Assembly: GCF_000026945.1 (NCBI RefSeq)
Contig: NC_012863.1
Coordinates: 372,001 to 436,000 of the forward strand
DNA length: 64,000 nt
Reading direction: 5' to 3'
Origin: Candida dubliniensis CD36
Taxonomy: Eukaryota > Ascomycota > Pichiomycetes > Serinales > Debaryomycetaceae
Under the pieces are notes generated by a model. The model worked only from the letters and a program-made list of their open reading frames with translations, ran no database searches and was not told the origin of the DNA. Positions 41,789-53,319 of this stretch are shown piece by piece. A program made the translations under genes and the position numbers. Position 1 is the stretch's first letter. Every line of letters starts with the position of its first letter.

Positions 41789-43888
41789 CCAAAGTATTGA
41801 AAACAAAAAACTGTTTGAAATTTACTTGGTTTAGCTTTGACGAAGCCAATACAACCGGCATTTTGCCGTCATCACCGCCACTTTTCCAGTACACGGTCAT
41901 CTCTTAAATTCAAGACCGACCTGAAATTTTTGAGTAAGGGGAACAGAATTTTAATCGATTATCTTCACATTTTCTTATTTTTTTCGTCTAGAATTCGTCA
42001 TCTCATATTGTATACCAACAAAAAACATTCTCAGTTTTCATATAGGGTTTGCATAATTTCAAACTTTTTTATGGTCATTTATAAAATCCGACACTTTTAC
42101 AGTCAACCTGGATAAAAATAAACTTACAGTATCTTCCACTTATATTTATATACTTCAGACAAACATCTTTGCTAGACGCTCAATTACCAAGATTGAGTAT
42201 TTACCTCTTTATTACGATTCTATTGTTTGTGATTCGCAGCAGAAAATATAGTGGTATTTTAATTTTGGTTTTTTTTTTTGTTTCACTTGATATTTTTATT
42301 TTAACAAAAGCTTTTTTAATTCTTAAAGATTTTATCCGTTCTGCATTCCAATACAAAGAAATCACAAAACAGGAAGTTCATAAACAGACACAAAATTCGT
42401 GCATTATTTATTTTTCCATTCCAAATTTTCACGCTACCCTTCTAAAAATTAATTCGCCCTGGATTTTTAATTTCTTTAATTTTTTTTTTTTGGAGTATAT
42501 AAAACTAATTTGAAGTTCCCTTGACAACAACATTCAATTACATTTCCGAATTCAATATCAACTTCTTATTATTGAATATTGTTTCTTGTTTATTCTATTT
42601 TCCCGTCCTTCCTTTTTATATAACAAATTCTACAAGAGATACCGATTCGTCCAGGTGATACACGGTTTAAACCTTTATCAAAGATCAATTGTTTACACCA
42701 ACTTTTTTTTTTAAAAAAAATTATTATTATTTTTATTTAGTTTTATTAATTCAACTTGCTAACCTAGTCAACCAATATTTTTAATCCCCTTTACAAAATC
42801 CCGAAATTAGAATTAGAAGCATTCGACCTTACGCGTATATCAGCCTAGACCAACATAAGTATCAGTTGTTTTAAAGTTACAATTCAGACTTACTACTAAT
42901 TGTATAATCCACTGGTATTGAACATTTAGTATTCATAGCTCATATCATTATTTCATTTGATAACAAACATATAACAGTACTGGATTGCATAATCATATCA
43001 AACCTAAACTAAAACACCATTTAAGAGAAATCGTCAAAGCTTTTTTTTTTGTATTCGTTACCTTGTTGCCACCAACTATATCACATTTTTGTTCAATTCA
43101 GTTATTCGCGTGTAACCTAGCCGTATTGCTCAAGCTTAACGTTAGATTTCGGTAACTCACATCAATTGACATTTTTATACACTGCAACACATAAACACGC
43201 CTGTGGTAAGAAAACAAAAGAAAAACCTATTGATATTTTTTAACCAATAGAGATATCGTATAACAAGCACTTGCACACCATTTAACAACGCTATTTGAGA
43301 AAAAGAAAAAGAATATACTGTGATTTTATTTTGTAAAAATACAAATCTAAATCACACAATTAGTTAATTACGAAGGATCAACCGTTATATAGAGGAGGTC
43401 CTAACTACTTTTTTTTTTTTTGATTCCAATTCAAAGACAGATATCGGGAAGTACAACCACCACCCGGTTACCTGGACCCATTATTTGAATTCACGATAGT
43501 AATACTCGAGATATCACTCGTTTGAGAAAAAAGAAAATAAAAAAAAATAAACTATAAGTTTAGTTCTTGGGGTGCCCCTGATCCAGATCAAAAATAAACA
43601 AAAACAAACAAACAAAAAAATTTGGTTCGTCTCAAGTACTCGGATTACTACAACTTGATTTGTGCCTAAATACCACTTTGCAAAAAATACTTGCCGTCAA
43701 ATAATCACTCCTAAAATTTATAATCAAGGTGTGTATCCCATTATTCCATACAGATATTGGATATACTTTAACTTGAGAGCAATCTACAATAGTGTTTTCT
43801 TTTTCCTCAATTTCATTTACTGATCTGTATTATAATATCCAAACTGTTTGTTGATTCATATGCATCTGTCGATAACAAAGTACTTAAA

Positions 43889-46800
43889 ATGTCCAATAAC
43901 CCACATAGAACACATAAACGACAGAAATCGTCAGTGCTGAACCCTGGATATTACTTCACACCTGAAAACAAGCTGGAGATACAGCAACAACCACTGCAAC
44001 TGCAACTGCAAGAGACCCAGCAACAACAACAACAACAGCAGCAGCAGCAGCAGCATTCTCAAACGCACAATATATATGATAATGACAACTACATGAATTA
44101 CAACTTTCCACCCACTAGTAATAGACCCAGAGCATCAACAATAGCAGCAGCAGCAGCAACAACAGTACATCCGGGAAGCGAATTGTCCCATGAAAGTCAC
44201 TCTGTGCATACTTCGCCTTTGAAACGAACAGCATCATCAGAACTTGATCAACCTATTCCTGCCATGGTGCCATCATCTCCACTAGTCAGTTCAGCACCAT
44301 ATTATTACTCACAGTCTTCTCAACAACAGAATCTTTCGTACCATGATCAACAACAACAACAACACCAGCAACAACAATCTACTCCACAAGGTCAACAAAT
44401 TTCACTGCTGTCACAACAGATTCTGCAGACAGGAGTACCGCCACCACTATATGGTACTAGTTCAAGTATTCCTCCTGGCTCTACAATGCAACCTAGTACT
44501 TCGTTTGCATTTCACACTTCGCATTCAACATATAATCCTTCATTTGACTCTTCTAATTTATATAACCTGGCTTTCAGATTGCCAGAATACCCAACTACCA
44601 GCTCGAACACATTAATGTCTACCACAGGTGGTAAACAGTATCAACAATCTTCTGCATTATTACCATCTGGTACATTGCCTCCATCCATTTTAGGCACATC
44701 ATCGCTGCATGTTTCTGCTTTGCGGCAACATCAAAAAAATAATTTGTCCATTTCTTCCCATTTGACGTTATTTAGTCTAAGTGGGAACAATTCCTCACAA
44801 TTGCAGTCACAAGGACCCTCGTTTCAACAAGCTGGAACTGGAGTGGATGATATTAAACGTTCCTCAAAGGAATCAACAGCCATCCTCAATGATTTGTTGT
44901 TTAATTTAACCTCTGTTGATGGTTCAAATATCAATACGTTTTTGTTATCTATATTAAGAAAAATCGATTCACCTTTGACTTTGGATGACTTTTACAATTT
45001 GTTATACAATGACAGACAACGTACATTGTTGGACAATTCTAATTACCAAAACCGCATTGACAAGACGGTCGTAAGTCCCAATGACACAGACATGACAGTT
45101 ACCATAATTAATCAATTGTTGAATTTTTTCAAAACTCCTAGTATGTTGGTTGATTATTTCCCAAACTTAGAAGATAAGGATAATAAATTGACAAATATAA
45201 ACTACCATGAATTGCTTCGTACATTCCTTGCCATCAAAATTTTGCATGATATTCTAATCCAGTTGCCAATAAGTGAAGACGATGATCCTCAGAACTACAC
45301 CATTCCTAGATTGTCTATCTATAAAACTTATTATATCATCTGTCAGAAATTGATTGCAAGCTATCCCAGTTCATCAAATACAAGAAACGAACAACAAAAG
45401 TTGATTCTTGGTCAATCCAAACTTGGTAAATTGATCAAGTTAGTGTATCCCAATTTATTGATCAAACGATTGGGAAGCAGAGGTGAATCAAAATACAACT
45501 ATCTTGGAGTAATGTGGAATACAAATATTGTTCAACAGGAAATCAAGCAATTATGTGATGACCACGAATTAAATGATTTGAATGAGATTTTCAATAGTGA
45601 TAATAATAATCCGTTTGCATCAATAGCTCCTAGTGGACCTGCAACCGCAAGCTCAACACCAAGGCGTGGAATAAGTCATAAACGGACTTCTTCTAAACAA
45701 AAAATTAAAACAGAGCATCTTTCTGGTAATCCATTTTTACAGCCGCTTCAAGCCTCGCATCATCATCATCATAGTCACCACCATCAACAGCCTCCTCAGG
45801 AATCATTGCAGCAACAATTGACGGAACATATTACAGCACCCCGTTTATCATTCTTAAAAAACGACACAAAATACCCCACGGATGCCAACCTATCCCTATT
45901 GGATGATGATAATTGGTTTGTTAGGTTAAGCTATGAATGTTACGCCAGACAACCTGCTTTAAACCGAGAGTTGATTCATCAGATCTTTCTTAAAAATGAA
46001 TTCTTGTTAAATAATTCGAGTTTGTTGCGTAATTTGATGGATTCGATTATAAAACCGTTGGTGATGCAAGAAACTTATGCGAATGTCGATTTGGTTTTAT
46101 ATTTGGCGATCCTCATTGAAATTCTACCTTATTTGCTATTACTTAAATCATCCACCAATATCAATTTGTTAAAAAATTTAAGATTAAATTTGTTACATTT
46201 GATAAATAATTTTAACAATGAGTTAAAAAAATTAGATTCACCAAAGTTCCCAACAGAAAGGTCTACAATTTTTTTGGTAATAATTAAGAAGTTGATCAAT
46301 TTGAACGATTTGTTGATCACTTTTATCAAGTTGATCAATCGAAATATTTGCAAGACCACGATGTCAAGTGATATTGAGAACTTTTTAAAGATAAACTCCC
46401 AGACAGTTAAATTAGATGATGATGATAATAGTTTTTTCTTTAATTTGAATACTACATCTATGGGGGAAGTGAACTTCAATTTCAAAAACGAAATTCTATC
46501 AAATGACTTGATTTATACGTTAATTGGCTACAATTTTGATCCTACTACAAATAATGAGTTGAAAAATTCCATTTCTATGAACTTTATAAATGAGGAGATC
46601 AACATTATTGATGAATTCTTTAAAAATGATCTATTGAATTTTTTGAATACGGATTTCCATGGTGGTCTTGATGACGACAATGGTGAGGAGGATGATGACG
46701 AAGAAGCTGATCCTAGTCCTGCTCACCCAATTGCTGCAACTGGATCTCAGGGCTCCTTATCACCAGAACCGGTGTCAACTGGTAACCCATCAGTTCCACC

Positions 46801-47230
46801 TACTAGAAATACTTCAATATCTGAAGTTAACGCGGAGAATAAACGTGGGAATGAAGTTGTATTAACTCCGAAAGAAACTGCTAAATTGAATTCTTTAATT
46901 AATTTGATTGATAAGCGATTGCTTTCTAGTCATTTCAAGTCCAAATATCCAATCTTGATGTACAACAATTGCATTTCATTTATCTTAAATGACATTTTGA
47001 AACATATATTTTTAAAACAGCAACAGCAACAGTTGCAAAGTTCCTCTAGTCAATTACATGATACACAACCGTTGACTCAACAAGATTCAGCTACAGGAAT
47101 TAGTGGTGGTTCGTCAAGTGCTAACAATGCTAATAATAGTTTTGGGAACTGGTGGGTCTTCAATTCATTTATACAAGAATACATGAGTTTAATTGGAGAA
47201 TTGGTTGGTTTACATGATAATTTAGTATAG
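43889..47230 (+). CDS. RFX2: RFX-family transcriptional regulator
   Basis: An 1113-residue nuclear regulator. The N-terminal third is low-complexity, with Gln runs (12 Gln near residue 45 and another near 150-165). The RFX winged-helix DNA-binding domain is at about residues 480-550, recognisable by [20 protein letters not shown] followed by [14 protein letters not shown]. The C-terminal half contains the helical RFX dimerisation region and an acidic stretch near 930-945. It is the counterpart of yeast Rfx1/Crt1, a repressor of DNA-damage genes; C. albicans Rfx2 also affects hyphal growth and virulence traits. CTG codons (for example after SSV near residue 17) should be read as Ser. Its upstream region is 5.3 kb. 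Confidence 0.88.
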   Translation: MSNNPHRTHKRQKSSVLNPGYYFTPENKLEIQQQPLQLQLQETQQQQQQQQQQQQHSQTHNIYDNDNYMNYNFPPTSNRPRASTIAAAAATTVHPGSELSHESHSVHTSPLKRTASSELDQPIPAMVPSSPLVSSAPYYYSQSSQQQNLSYHDQQQQQHQQQQSTPQGQQISLLSQQILQTGVPPPLYGTSSSIPPGSTMQPSTSFAFHTSHSTYNPSFDSSNLYNLAFRLPEYPTTSSNTLMSTTGGKQYQQSSALLPSGTLPPSILGTSSLHVSALRQHQKNNLSISSHLTLFSLSGNNSSQLQSQGPSFQQAGTGVDDIKRSSKESTAILNDLLFNLTSVDGSNINTFLLSILRKIDSPLTLDDFYNLLYNDRQRTLLDNSNYQNRIDKTVVSPNDTDMTVTIINQLLNFFKTPSMLVDYFPNLEDKDNKLTNINYHELLRTFLAIKILHDILIQLPISEDDDPQNYTIPRLSIYKTYYIICQKLIASYPSSSNTRNEQQKLILGQSKLGKLIKLVYPNLLIKRLGSRGESKYNYLGVMWNTNIVQQEIKQLCDDHELNDLNEIFNSDNNNPFASIAPSGPATASSTPRRGISHKRTSSKQKIKTEHLSGNPFLQPLQASHHHHHSHHHQQPPQESLQQQLTEHITAPRLSFLKNDTKYPTDANLSLLDDDNWFVRLSYECYARQPALNRELIHQIFLKNEFLLNNSSLLRNLMDSIIKPLVMQETYANVDLVLYLAILIEILPYLLLLKSSTNINLLKNLRLNLLHLINNFNNELKKLDSPKFPTERSTIFLVIIKKLINLNDLLITFIKLINRNICKTTMSSDIENFLKINSQTVKLDDDDNSFFFNLNTTSMGEVNFNFKNEILSNDLIYTLIGYNFDPTTNNELKNSISMNFINEEINIIDEFFKNDLLNFLNTDFHGGLDDDNGEEDDDEEADPSPAHPIAATGSQGSLSPEPVSTGNPSVPPTRNTSISEVNAENKRGNEVVLTPKETAKLNSLINLIDKRLLSSHFKSKYPILMYNNCISFILNDILKHIFLKQQQQQLQSSSSQLHDTQPLTQQDSATGISGGSSSANNANNSFGNWWVFNSFIQEYMSLIGELVGLHDNLV
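44018..44053 (+). repeat. CAA/CAG repeat coding poly-Gln in RFX2
   Basis: Twelve consecutive Gln codons, five CAA inside CAG runs. The pure CAG part is likely length-variable between strains and could tune the activity of the regulator. Confidence 0.75.
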
Positions 47231-47793
47231 ACGTTGTTCTGATATTTTTCCGATTGTTTTTTTTTTTTTACTTTGGTTCTTATTGATTTTCTTATCTTTA
47301 CGTTTTATTTTGCTTTTAAAGTGTTGAACATTAATTTCCGTTAATATTGTTATTTTCATTTTAATCTTAATTTGCCTCAGTTATGTTTTTGTGACTTTTT
47401 ACTTTTTACTTTTGTTTTGTTTTTGTTTTTTGGTTTAGTTTTATTTATTTAATATTATATAGTATTTTCATTAATTAGCTTTATAAAGCAAACAATTGAC
47501 ATCTTCTGAAGACCAGAGTTGGAAACAATAAAAGGATTTAATAGATAAGATTATTTTTACTAGACATTGTTTGGGGCGCATCTTCTTCTGAACTACTTTA
47601 ATTGCATGCCTAATGTGGACAGGCGCGGAAGGGACAACGATCCCGCGTCCCTCGGCATTAACTATCAAATCAAGATAATATTATCTTTCAAAAAATAAAA
47701 ATATAATATATAAATTGTTAATTTCCTTGAACAAACACTTTTTGTTGGTTTCTTTTCTATATTAAAGGCTTTTCATCAACACTTGAATTCAAA
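47231..47793. promoter_or_regulatory. RFX2 3' region and polyamine oxidase promoter
   Basis: These 563 bp start with a T-rich RFX2 3' end. A sharply GC-rich block at about 47600-47660 follows, 130-190 bp before the next ATG. It holds CGG-N14-CCG (47626-47645), an internal GGGA-TCCC inverted repeat and CCTCGG at 47650. The minus-strand 65-codon frame here starts with TTG. Confidence 0.45.
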
Positions 47794-49227
47794 ATGCCAC
47801 ATAAAAAAGTTGTCATCGTAGGTGGAGGTATATCAGGAATAAAGGCTGCGACAGATTTGTATAAGAGTGGTATTAAAAGCACAGTCATTTTAGAAGCACA
47901 ACCTCGTTTAGGTGGACGATTGTTCACAATCGAATCCACACACAATAAAGGAACAACATATGATTATGGTGCATCGTGGTTTCATGATTGTTTAAATAAT
48001 CCATTGTTAGATAAGGCCCAACAGTTGGGTAATGTCAAATATTACTTTGATGATGGGAAGTATTTATATTTCAATGAATTTGAAGGAGAGATTGAGAAAT
48101 GGAAATTTGAAACTGTTCTTGAAGAAATGATGACATATTTCCAATTGGTTTATAAACAGAACCCTGGTAAGTCGGATATTTCTGTGAAACAGTTAGCACA
48201 AGAATATGTTGACAGGTATCGAAATATCTTAACAGAAGAACAAATTGATTTGTCTTTGAGTGCTGTACGAATGTGGAGTGAACTATGGCACGGTGAATCA
48301 TGGGATTTACTCTCTGGTAAGTATTGTTTTGCCGATGATGGGCACTTGGGTAGAAATGCATTTGTTAAAAATGGATATAATACAGTTTTCATCAACGAGT
48401 TGAAAGAATTGCCAAGAACATATCGAGATTCCTCAATCAAATTGAATGCTCAAGTTTGCAAGATTGACTACACGAATAAAAAGAGAATTCTTGTTTATCT
48501 TAAAGATGGTAGAACATATTCTTGCGATTATATAATAGTGACAATTCCACAAACAATTTTGAAAATTACTAATCCGAACGATGCAAATTATATTCAGTGG
48601 GTTCCAGAAATACCTCCTAATATTCAAAAAGTTTTACCGGATGTTTATTTTGGCTCTTTAGGGAAAGTGGTTTTGGAGTTTGATCATTGCTTTTGGCCAA
48701 GAGATGTGGACAGGTTTTATGGTTTGACAAACGGTGTCCCCTCACAAGATACAATCACCGTCGATGCTTGGGATTATCCCACAATATTAATCAACTACCA
48801 AGCTGTAAATAATGTTCCGTCTTTAGTTGCGTTGACTCAAAACCCTTTATCGAAATACATTGAGAATTTACAACCACACGAAAAGCAACAAAGAATCTGG
48901 TCAATCTTCAAGCCATTGATTGCAAAAATTTGTGAGCGGAACGGGATTCAGAAAATACCAGAACCTCATTCAATTTACCATACACCCTGGAACAATGAGT
49001 CATTGTTTAGAGGTAGTTACGGAACGTCCTTGGTCGGCACACAAGACCCTTCAGCTGTCATTAAAGCTTTTGTTGATGGGTATCAAAATAGAATCAGATT
49101 TGCAGGTGCAGAGACTATGGATGATAGTTCTAATGGGTGTGCACATGGAGGTTGGTTTTCTGGTCAAAGAGAGGCCCAATTTATAGTACAACAAGAAGCT
49201 CAAAAGAAAGTAGATTCGAAATTGTAA
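47794..49227 (+). CDS. FAD polyamine oxidase (FMS1-like) with peroxisomal signal
   Basis: A 477-residue flavin amine oxidase of the Fms1/Cbp1 type, which oxidises spermine-type polyamines with release of hydrogen peroxide. The FAD motif VIVGGGISGIKAA is at residues 7-19, followed by LEAQPRLGGRL and the conserved YDYGASWFHD. The C-terminal flavin segment is IRFAGAETMDDSSNGCAHGG. It is close to yeast Fms1 and to the Candida corticosteroid-binding protein family; which substrate it prefers cannot be told. The protein ends in SKL, a canonical PTS1, so it is probably peroxisomal, where catalase could remove the peroxide. Confidence 0.85.
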   Translation: MPHKKVVIVGGGISGIKAATDLYKSGIKSTVILEAQPRLGGRLFTIESTHNKGTTYDYGASWFHDCLNNPLLDKAQQLGNVKYYFDDGKYLYFNEFEGEIEKWKFETVLEEMMTYFQLVYKQNPGKSDISVKQLAQEYVDRYRNILTEEQIDLSLSAVRMWSELWHGESWDLLSGKYCFADDGHLGRNAFVKNGYNTVFINELKELPRTYRDSSIKLNAQVCKIDYTNKKRILVYLKDGRTYSCDYIIVTIPQTILKITNPNDANYIQWVPEIPPNIQKVLPDVYFGSLGKVVLEFDHCFWPRDVDRFYGLTNGVPSQDTITVDAWDYPTILINYQAVNNVPSLVALTQNPLSKYIENLQPHEKQQRIWSIFKPLIAKICERNGIQKIPEPHSIYHTPWNNESLFRGSYGTSLVGTQDPSAVIKAFVDGYQNRIRFAGAETMDDSSNGCAHGGWFSGQREAQFIVQQEAQKKVDSKL

Positions 49228-49377
49228 AGTGGTAGAAATTTAATATATATTATGACGTAGATTTTGTTCCATCGCATCATGTAGAGAATTGCAACAAAAA
49301 AAAAAAAATTTAAAGATTTGAAAAAAAAAAAAAATTTTAATAATTCACTCTCCAGTTTAAATCCACCAGCCCTTACC

Positions 49378-50466
49378 ATGCCAACAGAATTAGAAGAGTT
49401 GGTGTCATTTTTGCATTCACCACAACCTGCTGTTTCTCAGATAGCGTTAGACAATTTGGTTGGTTATTCCACTGGTCCACACCAAAAAGTGTTTAGCTAC
49501 AACAATTATGAAGCCATCAAGGACTTGAAAAATATAAGCAAATCTAATGGTAAAACTTTGGTTAACCAATCCGTAACTATTTTAGCAAATTTATGTGATG
49601 ATTTGGTTATGAGAAACTTGATTGTTGAAGATGAAGAGTATTTGAAATATTTGGCTACACAAATTATTAATATTAAAAATAGCAATGCTGATTTAATGTG
49701 TATTTTATTGACTAATTTAGCCAAAAATGATGCCATAAACAAAGTATTAGATTTTGAAGTGGAATTAGATGATGAACATAAAAAAGTGTTTTCATCGAAA
49801 AAAGTCATTGATTGTTTAATGGACTGTTTTGTCAAAGGTTATGATAGAAAGTTGAATGAATATGCCAATTACGATTATTTATCTTATTTCTTTGCTGATT
49901 TGTCTCGTTTCAAACAGGGGAGAACTTATTTTATAACTGAACAAACCTACGACGAAGTGGTTCCATTGTCAAAAGTTTTGGTTTTTACAGAAAAGTATGA
50001 CGACAAGATTAGAAGAGAAGGGGTCGCTTCAACCATCAAAAATTCGTTGTTTGATACCAATGCCCATATGAAATTATTGACAGATCCTAAAATCAACTTA
50101 TTACCATTTATATTATTGCCATTAGCTGGACCAGAAGAAATTGATGAAGATGAAATGTTTGAGTTACCAGAGGAGTTACAATTGTTACCTAGTGATAAAA
50201 AAAGGGAACCATTGAGTGGAATTCTTTGCATTCATTTGGAATCTCTTTTACTTTTATGTACTACTAGAGCAGGTAGAGAATATCTTAGAGAAAAGCATGT
50301 TTACTCAATTATTAAAGAGTTGCATAAAGCTATAGAGATAGAACAAGTGACGGATTTGTGTGACAGAGTGGTGCAGATGTTGAAGAGAGACGAAGCACCA
50401 GAAACTGCCGAAATTGAAGAAATAGAAAGTGATTCAGATGATGATAAAATCGTTGAAATTGTATAA
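49378..50466 (+). CDS. HGH1: HGH1 family protein (eEF2 folding factor)
   Basis: A 362-residue armadillo-like protein from the ATG at 49378; the in-frame extension upstream is Lys-rich and lacks an ATG. The opening [20 protein letters not shown] and LVGYSTGP are diagnostic of Hgh1/FAM203. The [13 protein letters not shown] segment and acidic C-terminus are also typical. In yeast Hgh1 is a chaperone that helps fold translation elongation factor eEF2 together with the chaperonin TRiC. It is 150 bp after the polyamine oxidase on the same strand. Confidence 0.92.
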   Translation: MPTELEELVSFLHSPQPAVSQIALDNLVGYSTGPHQKVFSYNNYEAIKDLKNISKSNGKTLVNQSVTILANLCDDLVMRNLIVEDEEYLKYLATQIINIKNSNADLMCILLTNLAKNDAINKVLDFEVELDDEHKKVFSSKKVIDCLMDCFVKGYDRKLNEYANYDYLSYFFADLSRFKQGRTYFITEQTYDEVVPLSKVLVFTEKYDDKIRREGVASTIKNSLFDTNAHMKLLTDPKINLLPFILLPLAGPEEIDEDEMFELPEELQLLPSDKKREPLSGILCIHLESLLLLCTTRAGREYLREKHVYSIIKELHKAIEIEQVTDLCDRVVQMLKRDEAPETAEIEEIESDSDDDKIVEIV

Positions 50467-50582
50467 TATTAATTAAATAGACTTTATATTATAAAACTAC
50501 TCTGCATTGTTAATTTTGGTTTATTTCCACCATTTTCCTTGCTGGCTGGTCTTAGACACCATTACTAGTAATCTCTATATAA

Positions 50583-52406
50583 TTAGTCTTTAAGAACTAA
50601 CTTCCCGTCTACCAATCGTAAGTTTTGTTTGACGATACTGATAATTCTTAATTTATTATCCTTATGAGCGCTAACCCTGCTCTTTAATCCCATTAATAAT
50701 TCCTTTGTAGTCAATGGTTGATCTTTCACAATATCCAAAACATCTTTGACGGTTACCAATAAATTGTCTGGTCCAGCATCATTCAAATCCATTCCACTGC
50801 TTGTAGGACTAGCATTTGTAGTAGGGGAAGCAGGAGGAGGTGGTGACAATGTTTTTTCTTTTTTAACTTTGATATTGTCATCCAATTTAAGTTTCTTTCT
50901 TGGACTGGTGGCTTCTGGAGAGGGGCGTTTGCGTGCTTGGGGATTCCAATCACCTGCTGGCATGGTTCCCAAAAATGATGGTGGAGCTTTGATAATCACA
51001 AAACCATCTCCAATGCTTTTGACAGTTACCTCTCTTGCACGGAATGTCTTATTTGTATTGTTTTCAGTTTGTGAATCACTTAATGGCTCCTTCTTAACTT
51101 GAACTTCCTCTTCACTTTCTTCTTCACTTTCCAAATCAGACTTGGAGAGATATGGCATTAATCCATCTTCTTCATCACTGTCATATACTCCACCTTCACG
51201 TTTATTCAACACTTTTCTTAACTTCTTGCCTTCTTTATCGACTTTTCTGGTTTTTTCAGTTTCAAACAAATCGTCCAAATCATCTTCTGCTTCTGCCTCC
51301 AGTTGCCCATCAAAATGGGCAGCTTTCAACATTTCTTTTTTGATTTTTTTCTCCGACAATTTATTTTCTTCTTCATCTCCATCCATAATAGGAGCTTCCT
51401 CATCATCAGCAAATTCTTCATCGTAATCTAAATCATCATGATCAGAATCTCTATCATTTCCTGATCCGCTTCCACCCAAAACTGTTCTCATTCTTCTTCC
51501 AGAGCTTCCATTGCTTATATTTGCTATCACACTCCCATTGGCTGCAGGTGAATTATATCTAAATCTTTGATCGGGTGTACCTTCAGCAATTGATCTGTCC
51601 TCCATATGTTTCATCAACCATCTAGGTACACTGGAGTTTCTTTCCATTTTTGCTTCTGCCTCTTCCAAAGTCAAAGTGGCATACCGATTTCTAGGTGTGA
51701 ATCTGTACACTTTTTCAGCAGGAATCATTTTGAATCCGTCTTTATCAAAAACAAACAATACATGTTGTTGTTCCGTTGATCCTGCCTCATAATTCCCCAC
51801 AAACACGTTTTTCCCATCATAATCCTCTATTACCCAAGGATAATGCTCTTCGTATCTCAATTTTCTTTTTTCTTCATTCATGAGATTAATCTGCCTGGTT
51901 TTACGCTTGAACAAATTCTTTCTGTTCTTTCTTGCTCCGCCATCAGGGGCCACTTGAGACATATCTGCTTGGTTTTTATTTAGTGTTGGTTTTTCTGGAG
52001 CTACTTTTGCTGCTTCAGCTGCAAGTTTATCCTTTTGTTCCTTTTCTTCTGATTCTTCAATTGGTTTTGTTGCTTCTTCTTTTTCTTCCTGTTTCAACTT
52101 TTCCATTTGTTCCTTCTCTCTTTTCCTTTGATCTAATTCCTCACGGGTTAAATGGAATTGCATGTTTCTAGGATCTTTTCTGTGCAATCTCACAGGTCTG
52201 GTAAAATCTTTGGTAATATTTACGTCCTGTTTAGTAGCAAATTTCATTATATGAAATCTAATATCTTTGACATCCTCTTCTGTGCATGACTTTAATGGGA
52301 TGGTTTGCCATTCTTGTTGTTTGCTAGGTGAGGTAGGAGCAGAACCAGAACCATCTTCCTTTTTCACTGTGACTTCCTTCTTGATTTGAGAATCTGGTTG
52401 ACTCAT
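50583..52406 (-). CDS. TFG1: TFIIF large subunit
   Basis: A 607-residue general transcription factor subunit (RAP74-type) that binds RNA polymerase II. The N-terminal dimerisation part includes PVRLHRKDPRNMQFHLTREE, WVIEDYDGKNVFVGNYEAGS and VPRWLMKHMEDR. The middle is highly charged with acidic blocks. The C-terminal winged helix (about residues 540-607: LLVTVKDVLDIVKDQPLTTK, then IVKQNLRLVDGKLVLKD) ends the protein. Length is below yeast Tfg1 (735) because of shorter linkers. It converges on HGH1. Confidence 0.92.
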   Translation of the reverse strand: MSQPDSQIKKEVTVKKEDGSGSAPTSPSKQQEWQTIPLKSCTEEDVKDIRFHIMKFATKQDVNITKDFTRPVRLHRKDPRNMQFHLTREELDQRKREKEQMEKLKQEEKEEATKPIEESEEKEQKDKLAAEAAKVAPEKPTLNKNQADMSQVAPDGGARKNRKNLFKRKTRQINLMNEEKRKLRYEEHYPWVIEDYDGKNVFVGNYEAGSTEQQHVLFVFDKDGFKMIPAEKVYRFTPRNRYATLTLEEAEAKMERNSSVPRWLMKHMEDRSIAEGTPDQRFRYNSPAANGSVIANISNGSSGRRMRTVLGGSGSGNDRDSDHDDLDYDEEFADDEEAPIMDGDEEENKLSEKKIKKEMLKAAHFDGQLEAEAEDDLDDLFETEKTRKVDKEGKKLRKVLNKREGGVYDSDEEDGLMPYLSKSDLESEEESEEEVQVKKEPLSDSQTENNTNKTFRAREVTVKSIGDGFVIIKAPPSFLGTMPAGDWNPQARKRPSPEATSPRKKLKLDDNIKVKKEKTLSPPPPASPTTNASPTSSGMDLNDAGPDNLLVTVKDVLDIVKDQPLTTKELLMGLKSRVSAHKDNKLRIISIVKQNLRLVDGKLVLKD

Positions 52407-53319
52407 ATTCTAAACAAAAAAAAAAAAAAAAACAGGATAATGAATTGATTTGGCTCGTCTTCTAGGAAACAAATGGCCTTGAAGACTGGGATTTGGTAGA
52501 CAATCAATTACCACAAGCAAATAAAGCAGTTATGGATTTCTCTCTTTTTTTTTTTCTTTGGCATGATTTTGCTAATTTTTTTTTCGTTCTTGAATTTGTT
52601 AGCAATTGCACGACTTCGATATCTAGATAATAAAACAAGGAAAGGGATGGTATTGCTTTCAGTACTTGTTGAGTGAACTTAGTCATGGTATTGTGTAGAA
52701 TAAAACTAATAAGCTGTGAATTACCGCCCATGATTGCTTGTATGTTCCAGTGATTAGTTTCCACGTCATTTTGTTTTTTAATTCAAGATTTGTGGACATT
52801 GCAATGACAAAATGCAAAGTGCATTAGATTGTCCATTCGAAAATGTATCATCTATGCATCGGTGACAAATCATTATCATGAAAGAAACTGGCCAGAATTT
52901 GATAATTCATATTGTGTGGGATCTGGATGTTGGACTGAGTGCTGCCGATGGAAGTTATAGAGCAAGCTTGCAAAATTATGCACTTATCATAAACATTTTG
53001 TTTCTTCTCTTAGTTATCATATCATATTGTATGTCATTCAACTTTAGTAAAGTATAAAGATTTGTATTGTAAACATCACGAAGAAGGTGAGTGTTTATTT
53101 TTATTATTATCAGATCATAAAAAATATGGGGAATCATTCGCGACTCACTCACCCACGTTTTCACCCAATATAACATGGGTTTTTTTTATATTTCATAGTA
53201 TGATTTGAACCTTATTTATCCAATTCAAACCACCGGTATTCATATTAACCAACTACAATTGTGGAAGTATTGTTTTAAATACATATTTTGCTTTTTTCTT
53301 TCTTTTGCCAAACAACCAA
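52407..53319. promoter_or_regulatory. Divergent promoter of TFG1 and the acid phosphatase
   Basis: A 913 bp divergent region. A-rich run at 52415-52432 is next to TFG1. The phosphatase side has CACGTTTTC at 53154-53162. The minus-strand frames at 52504-52764 and 52976-53176 lack family motifs and are taken as chance. Confidence 0.4.
53154..53162 (+). promoter_or_regulatory. Pho4-type site CACGTTTTC
   Basis: CACGTTTTC equals the core of the yeast PHO5 UASp1 Pho4 site and lies 166 bp upstream of the acid phosphatase start, a normal promoter distance. Phosphate regulation is therefore likely but inferred. Confidence 0.5.

Larger units (their letters stand above)
38625..43888. promoter_or_regulatory. 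5.3 kb upstream region of RFX2
   Basis: A very long intergenic stretch between CAT2 and RFX2. It includes complementary pentanucleotide repeats (39620 and 41763), a small perfect hairpin (39866), a candidate small gene at 40660-41027, and many T and A runs. Frames at 41837-42115 and 42169-42513 start with TTG and look like chance. The last 1.4 kb is AT-rich with many short ATG frames and may be a long transcribed leader. Confidence 0.4.

Noticed and set aside
42169..42513. 114-codon plus-strand frame before RFX2
   Set aside because: No ATG at the start, Phe- and Ile-rich from T-rich DNA.
47471..47668. 65-codon minus-strand frame over the GC-rich block before the polyamine oxidase
   Set aside because: TTG start and no motif; the GC-rich block is better explained as a regulatory site.
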